A DNA stretch of 64,000 bases from NCBI GenBank assembly GCA_958450365.1, contig CAUEEP010000930.1, positions 1,117,501-1,181,500 on the forward strand, in the 5' to 3' direction. A program made the translations under genes and the position numbers. This DNA is from Mesorhabditis belari. Lineage: Eukaryota > Nematoda > Chromadorea > Rhabditida > Rhabditidae. The notes below the pieces were generated by a model. The model saw only the letters and a program-made list of their open reading frames with translations. It was not told where the DNA came from and ran no database searches. This document shows positions 21,201 to 33,537 of the stretch, piece after piece (positions within the stretch are counted from its first letter, which is position 1; each line of letters begins with the position of its first letter).

Positions 21201-24200
21201 CAAGGAAAGACGAGTGGTCGTCGAAATGCCGTGAGTTTTACCTGTATTTTCGATCGAATTCTTCACTTTCCATTTCCATTTCATTTTTTCTCAAAGCTTT
21301 TGAGCTTTAAGCTTTGAGCTTTGAGCTTTGGGCTTTGAGCTTTGAGCTTTGAGCTTTGAGCGTTGAGCTTTGAGTTTTGAGCTTGAGTCCAATCCTGTGT
21401 CCAATCCAGTCCAATCCTTGAGTCCAATCCAGTCCAATCCAGTCCAATCCAGTCCAATCCTTTTTTTTGCTCATGTTACCGAATTCAGATTCAAAAATGC
21501 TCAAAAAGGAAATGGAAAGGGTTTCCCAGAGAAAGTGTAAGTGTTGATGAAAACCAAAATCGTAAAAGATTTGCATTTTTTGCTTCTTTTTTTTTGAAAA
21601 CTTGCTGGGATTATGCTTGAAAAGAGGCAATCGTATCATGAAAATTTAAAAATCTTCAGACGAGGTGACGCGCACACGATGACTTTCGTCGATTTCTGGA
21701 GGGTTTTGTGCAATTTGGATGAAGGAGTTTGGTGAGTTGGGAAATCTAACTTTAAGACTTTAAGAAATTTAAGACTAACTTTAAGTACATAAAAGTTCGA
21801 TACTTTTTGGCATCTCTCCTCCGCTAATACCATATTTTTCCTAATAGTATGACATGGAGCATCGCGTTTTCGTTGTTTTTCTGTTTTTCTCCACACTAAA
21901 TCACTTTTTTTTTTTACTTGCGAACCTTTGGACCGATTTTGTTCGGGTTTTTTCGAAAAAATAGAGAAATGAAGAAGCGATTTTTTAGAAAGAAAATAAA
22001 ACTATTTATGCAAATGTTAGTCTTACAGTAATTTTGTAAATTAATTGTCTAAAAAGTACGAATTTTCACATTGATAAATTCGAAATTGAAGGCAAAAATG
22101 GGTGCACACGCATTGCGAACGGGTTCTTCTTCGAGTCGACGAGGTGCCCATAAATATCTTCAGAGAAGGATCCGCTAACGAAGTAATTGATTTAATTTAT
22201 TCAATTTACATTAAGATATTAAGATATTAGACATTAAGACTACACTACTCTGGCATGCTGTAACTTTTTTTTTGATTTAAAATAAACTTCAGGTGACTTG
22301 CGAGAAATCGAATGGCGCTCTGCACGAGTTCCTCCGCAATACTACTTCTTTTTGCCTTCTGCACAAATTAGCATATGTGAAATTCGTTTATGGGTATGAT
22401 AAGATCGATAATTCTTTAAAAATTCTTTTATATTTTATAGAGATAATTCTGAAGTGCCAAAATACTTTTACATGATTCGGATTTGCTCGGAACCACCGGC
22501 AGTCACCATCAAAATGGCGTTTCTCGGTGGGATCAGTAGCAGTGATCGGAGACAGGTTTGGAAAAGAGAAATTTGCAGAAAGTATTGTTAAGATTCTTGT
22601 ATATTCTTCGATTCTTAAGATTCTTTTCCTATTATAGCCTAGATAGCTTTTCTAGATAGCTGACGAGTTTCGAAGAGATTTGATCAAGTTGAGGCTGAAA
22701 ACGAGGACACATTCAAAGGAAAATCAACCTCCAAAGGTTTGCTTGATTGGTTTTGAAAACGAAAAACTATCAGTTCACATTTTTACAGTTCAATTTTTGT
22801 ATCATTGATTAGATCTTGTGATTCCTCATAGTATGATATCAAAATTGAGTTGATTGAGTGAAAACTGGAGGCTGAATGACGATAGTTTTTTTAAAAATAG
22901 ATGCATTTTAGAAGATTGAGATAAAATTCTACTTTTCTAGAGTTTCTAGGGGATTTTAAATGGCACATTTAAATTTAAAACTTTTCAGGAACCGATCGAA
23001 GCGCTTTCCGTGATCCGACGCCCTGTCGAACGAGTGCTGATTCGATACCGAAATGTGCCGATGAACCTGCGAGCAATGGTCCGTTTGAGTGAGGAAAGTG
23101 GAAGAGGGGAAACGATTCGACATCTCATTCTACACAACTCGCTCACGAAATATCTCAGCAGCAGGTGGGTTCGATTTGAGGACATTGGCCAGTCCCCCTT
23201 TGCCATTAGCAATCTAACTTTGAACACAAATTTCTTGGTGTTTCGCTGTTCAATATAAATAGTTTTTGTACCAATCGACAGAGGAAGACTTATTTATAAA
23301 CTAAACAGCCCAACACAAAGATCTTTGAGCTTAAAGTTTAGATTGTCAATGGGAAAGCGGCTGGGCGGGTATGAAATGACCCTGGACAAAAATTAGATCA
23401 AAATCCCAAGAAACCCATTTCAGACGAAGAATCTGGAATCTCCCGTGCGTCTTCGAGCAAAATGGGATCACCGGGAGTAGCAAAGAGCACGCGACTTTCA
23501 TTGCGCATACATTATTACAGTAAGAAATCTTTTTATAGTTAGCTGAGAGGCTGCCTAGAATCAAAAGAAAATCTGCTACTGGTCATTTACATTCACAATA
23601 ATTTCAGCCGTCGTCTCAACGAGGGTTTTCATATTGCCTGGGCTGAAAATGGGATTGTTGGACTTTGCAAACAGGTCAGTCAGAGAGGAAAACTAATAAA
23701 AAAACTGATGCAGCTTTTCGATTTTCTTTTTCGATTAAGTTTTACACCCCTGAAAAGTCATTTGGCAGATTTTCATTTCAGATTCGGATTTCTCGTACCC
23801 GATTCTAGAAATTGTACTAGGTGTCCAGACAAAAGCTCACCTGGAGTTTATGCTCAGTTAAGTAACTTTTTAGGTTGTAACACCCGCCGGTTTCGCTCTC
23901 GAGCAATACATCTACTTCCCACCTCAAAACTTGTATTTGCCTTTCCGAGTGAATCGCAAGCGTTTACCGTCAACTTGGTGAGTTTGTATGGCTTAATATA
24001 TGTTTTTATGATTTTACAGTACTAGTACCGGTACGATGAACTTTAAGAAAAACATAAAAAAATGTCACAGTTGATAGAATTCTCAATAAGGAACTCCTTG
24101 ACAGGGAAAACGCGCGAAAAAGGCAGCGACTCCAGCTGTCTTATGGCCTAGTGCCAGAGCGTCCGTCTCTCGTGCTGGAGGAGGCGGGTTCGATCCCGCT

Positions 24201-27200
24201 TGCCGTCGACTTTTTGCGGATTGTGGACTTTACTTGCACTAGGTGCTGAAGCTAAGCTATTTGATGCTGAAGCTAAGTGGCTTTTTTGGGCAATGTGTAT
24301 AATTCACTTGGAGAATTGCATTACTCATCTCTAGGTCCAAGTGCTTGACGGTTAGTAGTTGTTCGGTGCCTCTGTACTCTGTGCCCTCGTAAACGCATAC
24401 TTCCTAGCGCACTCAATCGACTTTATTGGTGACAACGCTGCAAGAAAAGAGAGAATTGAATGCGCTAGAAGGGATCAGTTTACACAAGCACAGAGTACAC
24501 AATGACCATCCCCCTTCTAACATCAAATCTAAACCCGATCCCCGTTTTTTTTTATTAAATGAATGATGACCGGGATCGGGGATCTCGTAAAGATGACCCG
24601 ATTGATTGAATCGGAGAGTTTTGAGGGAGAAAAAGACAAATGCAAGGAACGGTGTTAGATTTTTGTGTTTTTTTTTTCTTATTCTAAAAGAATGAGGAAA
24701 AAAATTGACAAGGGTAAAAAAAAAAAGGGGGCAGCGCAGATCCGCACGAAGATAACTCCCACCGTGTACCACCGCCTTAGACTCGCTTTTTTTGTCGGCC
24801 TTAAGCACACAGAAAATCTTTACCTTGAATACAAAGTAGATTTAAAAGGCAATACTTTATACTATTTGATATGAATTGACCAAAAAAAAGACTTGAGCCA
24901 ATTGGCAGTTTGAGAAAATGAGCCAATTGACGGTTTTTGAGATGATTTCAACTCAAAACGACTCCAATTTTTTCAAACTGAATATACTAGAGAAAGAAAA
25001 ATGAGTCCTCTTCTCTAGTGTGCTAGGTGGGATGTGTTTCTATTTTTAGTGCAAAGTACACGAAAATCGGTAGTGTTTTTTAAATCATTGCCATTTAAAT
25101 CATGCATTTAAATCATTTTGCAAAGTCATGCATTTAAATCATTTTAAATCATTTATATCAAAGACTTTGCCCTTACCATAATCTTTTAATCGCTCGATTG
25201 CACTTTTTCCAAGAAAAACTTAGCAGTTAAACGAATTTTCCTCGAAAATATTAGTCTAATTTCTTCGGGAAAAACACAAAAAAAAGAGATAAGCTTTTGT
25301 AAGAAATCGAGAAAAGAATTCGTAAGATTTACAAAAACTCATTCATTTTTGATGTTTGAACGTTTTTTTTTTTACAAATCTCATCGTAAATTTGAAAGTT
25401 TTGAAGATTTTGAAGAGAGATTTTCGAAATTATTGAGAATTAGCGAAATTTTTTGGTGATTTTCTTATCAAAAATCGGTTTTTATACGTGAATGACATTT
25501 CTATTAAGAAGAAAAAAAAAACAACCCGGAAATGGTGATATGGGTGAAAAACCGCAAAGCCAAAACACGGTAAATTGCCGGAAACTGACTATTTTTGAGA
25601 AAAACTTTACAAAAGAAACAAAATTCTGACGTCAGATAGTAGCGAGACGAGGCTGCAAGGGGAAAAGTTGAGAAGAAATGAGAAGAAATTAGAAGAAATG
25701 TAAAGAAATGAGAAGAAATGTAAAGGAATGTAAAGGAATGTAAAAAGAGTTGAGATCATTTGGAAGGTATCTTATATATAAAGGGACTAAGACGTCTCTT
25801 AGTTCGTCCGTCTATCAGTAGTTAAACTTTAAAGCAATAAGGCGATAAGTACGGAGCACCAGAGCAAAAAGCTCCTACGATTTTCGCATTGTATTGCAGT
25901 TTTGGTGAACTCTGTCACTGAAGGGATGCCTTTATAAGACCCTTCCTGACGGCGGACAACAACGTGGAGGTTTAGCCGATTGGTAAAGCGTTCACCTGGT
26001 AGACGAGAGGTACCAGGGTTCGAACCCTGGCGCCGTATTTTTGGATTCCCAGCCGAAACCCATAAATGGATCAGCTGTCCAACTTTGAACAAGTAGAACA
26101 ATTAGTGATTTGCTGAAATCTTAGTGGTGGCTGAAATCCTAGTGAGCAAGAGGAAAACCAAGAGATTGTACAATCATCGCAAATTAAAATATACTATGAT
26201 AGGACTACTATAATTCAGACTTTTGACTGATTTACTGTCGGTTAGAGAAGCTGTTCTTCTATAAGCGACAGTAAATCAGTAGAATAGATTCAAAGAGTCA
26301 GTTGCTTTTTTCAAGAGTTCAAGGTTCAGAGTGCTGGTACTGGTACTGATACTGGTACTGGTACTGGTACTGGTATTGGTACTGATACTGGTACTGGTAC
26401 TGGTACTGGTATTGGTGTTGGTACTGGTACTGGTACTGGTACTGGTACTGGTATTGGTATTGGTACTGGTACTGGTACTGGTACTGGTACTGGTACTGGT
26501 ACTGGTACTGGTACTGGTATTGGTATTGGTACTGGTACTGGTACTGGTACTGGTACTGGTAGTGGTACTGGTACTGGTATTGGTATTGACAGAGTCTAAT
26601 AAAAGAGTTAACTTACTGTAGTTTCACTTTCGATAAGTTTCTCTTTAGTAAAACCATCGAACCTGAAGAAGAGGAGGATTACGGTATCGTATTCGAATCG
26701 GAAGAAAAAGAGGAGAAGAAAGAAAAAGAGCCCATCACATATCAGGTAGTTAAACAACCAAGATTTTCAATCTATTTAGCTTTAAAAACCTTTATAAATG
26801 CTAACTTTTTAGCTCATTGGCGAGTATTGGAGTGAACCGATTGCCGACTACGAGAATGAAGAGGTGAGTGAAGCAAAAAAAACCCTATAATATATAGCGT
26901 TATTTTGAAATCAAACCCAACCCTATTCGGAGTGTTGATTGAAATCCTTGAAATCTTTCTATTATCAGCTTATATCTAATCACTCTTTTCTACCAGAATT
27001 GAGAAGCTACCAGAATTGAGAGATTGACAGGGCTCCGCCTTTTTTCTTTCCACTCTCAGCTCCCCCCTCCCCTCTCCTCCTTCCCACATTCTCCTAAATA
27101 ATTCCTAAATTTCTGGGCATATTTCTAGTTAAAGCTAGTTAAAGCTAGTTAAAACTTGTCGATTTTGAATCCTATAGATCTTAGATTTGAGTCCAAAACA

Positions 27201-30200
27201 TTCAAACTGTACTCCTGGCTGTTGGCTGTGCTTTTCAAGTTTCTAGATTGTGGTCTTCTTGGCTGTTGGCTGTTGGCTGTGCTTTTCAAGTTTCTAGATT
27301 GTGGTTTTCTTTTCTAAATTGTGGTTTTCTTTTCTAAATTGGGGTTTTCTTTTCAATTTTCTTCTTTTAAAACATTTCAAAATTGAAAAATGATTGAAAA
27401 TCATCGAAAATCAAAGAATTTTGTATACTTTATCATCAAGTAAACATTGAGTTTTTTTCTTTTCTTTTGAAGGTGACAATGAAATGCCACTTCGAAAAGT
27501 AAACAACTACTTGGCAATCGATAAATCGACTTTTATCTCGAATTTCATCCCTGTATTTGGCCCAAAAACCTTTACTTTTTCTTAGCTTGCCTTGAGATTT
27601 GCGAAATATTGAGCAAAAGTCATTGAACTTTGACTTGCCTTTAGCTGGAAATTGGCTTTAGTTCTTCTTTAGAGTTTAATCCCTCTGCCAACCCTGCGAT
27701 CAGCTCCACCAGCTTCACCAGTTCTTTACAGAGTCAGTTACAGAGCCACTGTTACAGAGTCATTGTTACAGAGCTATTGTTCGTTAAATTTTGTCTATTG
27801 ATCGATCTACACTATCGAAAAAAGGCATGAAATGGGGACAGCGCTTGCACAGGCTGTCCCTCTGCCCCTCTGCTCGCCTTCTCCCCCTTCTCCCATGTAT
27901 AGGGTCCCCCCCTCAGTTTGTCTCCTCCTTTTTCTTTTTCTACACAATACGGGGGCAGCTTTATACGTTGATCGGGCGGCGGGCAGTGAAAAGAGACGCT
28001 CGATATGATGGCTCGATATTATGGCTCGATATTCAATATCATGCCCGTTTCCACTGTATATTGGATGGGAATTCCATTGATGTTTTGTTCGATACAACTT
28101 AATTCGATTCATTTTATACTCTCAATACTCAATCTTCAGCTATAGTGTGTGATGAGAGCGAAAACTTGTTGATTCATTGTTGCAGGTCTTACAAAGCTAG
28201 AGTTTACTGGGTACCCTAGAGCCTGAGCCTAAGCCTGAGCCTAAGCCTAAGCCTGAGCCTGAGCTAAGCCTAAGCATGAGCCCGAGCCTGAGCCTAAGCT
28301 GAGCCTGAGCTAAGCCTGAGCCTAAGCCTAAGCCTAAGCCTGAGCCTGAGCCTGAGCCTAAGCCTGAGTCAGCTTCAAAAACTCTAGCTACAAGTTCTAT
28401 CGTTAGATTAACATGCTTTTAACGAACTCAAATTGATTTCCCATCGATATCCCTCTCTTTTCAGTCTATCGACCCAGGGGCTCTTGCCAGGCTGTGCTCT
28501 GTCCCTATCCCTTTTTAATATTCCCATCGGATCGAAGAGGAGAGAGCGACTGTATATGTTGAGAGGTGGCTGGGGGTGCCCTTTCCTCTTCCCTGCATTA
28601 TATTCCCCTCCCGCATTTCACAGCACAGCCAATATATCTACATATTTGTGCCCCCAGTCGGCTAGAAAACTTTTTCACCGACTATACAAATTTCTGTTTG
28701 GCTACTGTCTAAAATACTACAGTACTAGTGGTTATTTATGGCTTGTGCATGATCTTTGATGAGTCTCTGCGTCATTCTTACCAGTTCTTGATTGTACGAT
28801 ATGGATAGATAGTCCTGTACAGCCTTATACAATAGTACAGTACATAGCACGTAGGATACAGTTCTTAGAGATTTATGTATTCCTGATATACGATATCCAG
28901 TTGTACCTTTTCCAGAAGTTTGATAACTTTAGCACTGTACTACACATACCTAGCCTTATCAATACTGTAATCACCGGACCACCGGATTACGGTACTTTGT
29001 GGAACACCTTTCAATCAAAGCCTGAGCTAAGCCTAAGCCTAAGCCTACGCCTAAGCCTAAGCCTAAGCCCTGTACCTGTACCTGTACCCTGAGCAAAACA
29101 ATCAACAACCATAAGTCCACTACTGACCGGCTCGTTGAGTCATGTGTAATGTAATCACCGAGTGATTCATTTTAGTGATATGTGACGCCACGCCTTAGTT
29201 TTCTTTTCTTTCAACCTGTTCGGTCTAGTTAAGATAATCCGCTAAACAAATCTTATAAAAAACTATAGTTTGAAACATTTTAAATTATTTTGATGTTCCT
29301 TTGCCAGCATTCTTTCTAATTCTTACCTCCATAGACAAATTAGCCATGTTTATTTGTCCTGTAGTATTCAAATTCTAGAAAATCTTGGTAAAACTTACAG
29401 TAGGGCAGCCTAAGCCTACCCTGGCGGTAATTGGATACGTGTCGGTGTAGCTCATTGGTAGAGAGTTCGCCTGGTAACGGAGGTCGAATCTCGGCGCTGA
29501 TTGTTTTGCATTACCAACCCACAGGACGTTTAGAAAGTGCAGACATTTCTGGGTAATACTCACTCTACGGAGCATGGTTGGCTAGTACTCACTCTACGGA
29601 GCATGACTGGCTAGTACTCACTCTACGGAGCATGACTGGCTAGTACTCACTCTACGGAGCATGACTGGCTAGTACTCACTCTACGGAGCATGGCTGGCTA
29701 GTACTCACTCTACGGAGCATGGCTGGCTAGTACTCACTCTACGGAGCATGGCTGGCTAGTACTCACCCTACGGAGCATGGCTGGCTAGTACTTCAAATCA
29801 CTGAAGCTGGTGTTAGATACAATATTAAACCAACAATAATATTACTAGTACTAGTAACTACGATTTGTTTGGATACTCCTACAGATTTGTTTGGATACTC
29901 CTTGAGCTTGAGCTCAAGTTGTACTTGAGCATTACACTCTACACTATCGTAGTGGCTGTCATTGATATCACTGTAGTACTGGTAGACCTAAATCTAGCTC
30001 TGGGATTGAGAATGATCAGAATTTTCAAATATTATGCACTTTTTCTCATCTCTCACATTTCCTTGAAGTGTTTTTTTTGTTTTTCCCATTTCTCTTCATC
30101 CCTTCATTGTGTGCGGTTCAGTTGCAGGTTTAGATCTTCGGCCTAAACATTCAGTAAGCCAGATCTATAACTTTCAACTGAATCTTGCATAAAAAAAAAT

Positions 30201-33200
30201 GATTTCAATCAACATCAACATCAATTTAACTTAAAATAAACGAAAATTTCGTAGTGAAATCTCTCTGAATCTCTCTATTTCAAAAGAATCAAAGAAAAAT
30301 GAAAATAAGATTCAAAAGATCTTTGTAGAGTTATCGAATTTTATTAGAAATGTGCCGTTTTTACAAAAATACAAATGTTTATCTCAAAAATAAGCATGAA
30401 AAATCAGCTTTAAGCTTATTAAAATCAACTTTAGCTTATCAAAAATCAGCTTTAGCTTATTAAAATTAGGTTTAAGCTTATTAAAATCAGCTTCAGCTTA
30501 TGAAAATCAGCTTTAGCTTATTAAAATCAACTTTAAGCTTATTAAAATCAGCTTTAAGCTTATCAAAAATCAGCTTTAGCTTATTAAAATCAGCTTTAGC
30601 CTATTAAAATCAGCTTTAAGCTTATTAAAATCAGCTTTAGCTTATCAAAAATCAGCTTTAGCTTATTAAAATTAGGTTTAAGCTTATTAAAATCAGATTT
30701 AAGCTTATTAAAATCAGCTTTAGCTTATTAAAATCAGCTTTAGCCTATTAAAATCAGCTTTAAGCTTATTAAAATCAGCTTTAGCTTATTAAAATCAGCT
30801 TTTAACTTATTAAAATCAGCTTTAATACTTGAGAAACGATGAATGATTGAGGAAAGATCAGAGAAATCAGAGAAATTTCGAATCTAATTTGATAACCTTT
30901 TGTTGAGTTGCGAGAAAATTGATTAACAAATTATCATTTTTAAATAATATATTGTTTTATTAGCATAGGAATTGAAAACTTTAAAGCTTTTATCCCACCA
31001 ATTCATCCCCAATCGATCAATCTTCCCTTAGGTGGAGGTCAGGAGCTCTCCAGAATCAATTCCTTGGTGAGATTCTCACCTCCATTTCAGGGAAATCGAC
31101 TGAAAATAACCGAAATCTTACAGTAGTCCTTTATTGCTTTACAGTAGCCCTTTATTGCTCTTTTAGCCTCGTCTCGTGAGCTCTCGCGATGATGATCTCA
31201 TCTCGGTGCTTTTCACTCTCGATCAACTCATCAAATGGTGTCAAGAGGGACGGGGTGGACAATCTACGGTTGGGTTTTTTTTTAGTTATGAATGATTACG
31301 GGAATCTACAATCTACTCAGATCTATGTATGACATGGACACAGAAACTGACTCGGATAAAGCTTAAGGAAGAGCTTTTGTAGCCAGCTTCTACTGGGGTG
31401 TTCAATATTTATTGGGACTTGAGTTTAAAGGTTAAAACAGCGGTTTCAAAAGTGGTTTATGAGGAAAAAACATTAAGAAAATAGTAAAGATTTGGGAGAA
31501 ACATGCTATGATTTAAAGCTAGTGATCTATTTGAACACTCTGTGGTACAGAGTCTCTACTATATCGAGATTACACCTATGTCAACTTTCGTGTACAGTAC
31601 TTTAAATACAGTACTTTTGAACACAGTGCTTTTGAGTACAGTACTTTTGAGTACAGTACTTTTGAATACAGTACTTTGAATACAGTACTTTTGAATAAGA
31701 TACTTTGAATAAGATACTTTGAATAAGATACTTTGAATAAGATACTTTGAATAAGGTACTTTGAATAAGGTACTTTGAATAAGGTATTTTGAATACAGTA
31801 CTTTGAATACAGTACTTTGAATACAGTACTTTGAATACAGTACTTTTGAATAAGATACTTTGAATAAGATACTTTGAATAAGATACTTTGAATAAGGTAC
31901 TTTGAATAAGGTACTTTGAATAAGGTATTTTGAATACAGTACTTTGAATACAGTACTTTGAATACAGTACTTTGAATACAGTACTTTGAATACAGTACTT
32001 TGAATACAGTACTTTGAATACAGTACTTTGAATACAGTACTTTGAATACAGTACTTTTGAATAAGATACTTTGAATAAGATACTTTGAATAAGATACTTT
32101 GAATAAGGTACTTTGAATAAGGTACTTTGAATAAGGTATTTTGAATACAGTACTTTGAATACAGTACTTTGAATACAGTACTTTGAATACAGTACTTTGA
32201 ATACAGTACTTTGAATACAGTACTTTGAATACAGTACTTTGAATACAGTACTTTGAATACAGTACTTTGAATACAGTACTTTTAAGTGTACGGTACTTTT
32301 GACTGTACAGTACTTTTAAGTGTACAGTAATTTTGAGTGTACAGTACTTTTGAGTACCGTACACTAAAGTGAGTACCGTAGCAGTGTACACTAGTCCTGG
32401 CTAGCTAGGCAATCGAAATTTCAGATTCGCATCACTTCCCGGGGGAAAGACCCAGCGAAAATGTTGTCCGGTTGTGTCTCAGTGGCTGTGCAACCATTCT
32501 CCATCGGTGACCTACTCGAGAATGCCGAAAAGCGGCTATTGATACTGCCGCTGTTTGATAATGGTAATACATTAGGTTTTTAAAAGATACACCGGAGACG
32601 AGTTTATTCGACGCACACACAATGTTAGGCTATAACTATTACCTTAACCCATGCCTACATTCTCCCTAATCCCTACTGGATGATTCCTAGATAGCTTGTT
32701 GTGGCGGTGAAGAGAAGGCGAAGACGGTTGAATAGGTTTCTTGCATTAAGGGCTTGGGCCTTAATGAATCGATCCACCGGCGGGATTGAACCCGGGTCTC
32801 TATTTCCAGAGACAGTCACGCTGCCGTTGCCCCTCACCCCGCCACCTCACTTTGACAACAGAACACGATAAAAGGTGATAGGATTGCAAACACAACCATG
32901 AACACATTCAAGACGACATTTTGAGTGTACTGTCACGTCGTTAACTGTTTTACTGATAATTTAGTGTATATTCAAAGAAAAACTAAACGATTATAGTCAT
33001 TCGATAGCCCTGAATCTCCTTTTGAAAACTTGTATAAAGTTGCCGAAAACTTTCTGCGAAACAAAGTAACAAAAGTCCTTAAAAACGAAGTTGGAACTAG
33101 GGCAAATCAAAAACTTGTGCGCCGCCTGGACTCGAACCCACGACCTTTCGCTTACCGGGCAACTGTGCTAACCATTACACCACAATGCACTTGACCCTCC

Positions 33201-33503
33201 TACCTCCAGAGGAAGTTAACTACGAGTCAGTCGTCATTAGCTTAACAGTGGGTTTTTCTGGGGCGGCGTTGTTGTCGTTGTGGTCCAGTCGGGAGCGCGA
33301 TTCTTTCGGGCGCACATGGTGCGGTTCGATCCCCGTAGTGCCACTCAACTTTGAATTTTTTATGATAAGTGACATAATTACAATATATTCTAAGGTTTTC
33401 TAAAGAAGTTTTAGCTTTATTGGTTAAAACACGGCAGAGAAAATGCCCGTAAAAACAGCCAGACAGGCGGACAGACAAGCAGACAGACAGACAGACAGAC
33501 AAG

Positions 33504-33537
<34 letters not shown>

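Larger units (their letters stand above)
19478..23977 (+). other. szt2: SZT2 exons 14-28
   Basis: Exons: 19478-19570, 19653-19717, 19838-19958, 20098-20285, 20634-20765, 21087-21230, 21660-21731, 22092-22182, 22293-22393, 22441-22555, 22656-22736, 22989-23164, 23424-23519, 23608-23674, 23874-23977. This is the best conserved part by eye: [47 protein letters not shown] (human has WQRWLHMHRLVLILE), [32 protein letters not shown] and [16 protein letters not shown]. Donor GAA/gtttta at 19959 is weak but keeps frame. Confidence 0.9.

Noticed and set aside
26331..26621. Val-Leu repeat open frame
   Set aside because: Product of the GGTACT hexamer array inside an SZT2 intron.
28215..28372. True chromosome end
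   Set aside because: The telomere-like hexamers are degenerate, short and flanked on both sides by continuous SZT2 exons.
31576..32391. 271-codon minus-strand open frame rich in Tyr-Ser-Lys-Tyr
   Set aside because: It is a translation of the 14-bp tandem array; no start context, splice signals or non-repeat domain.
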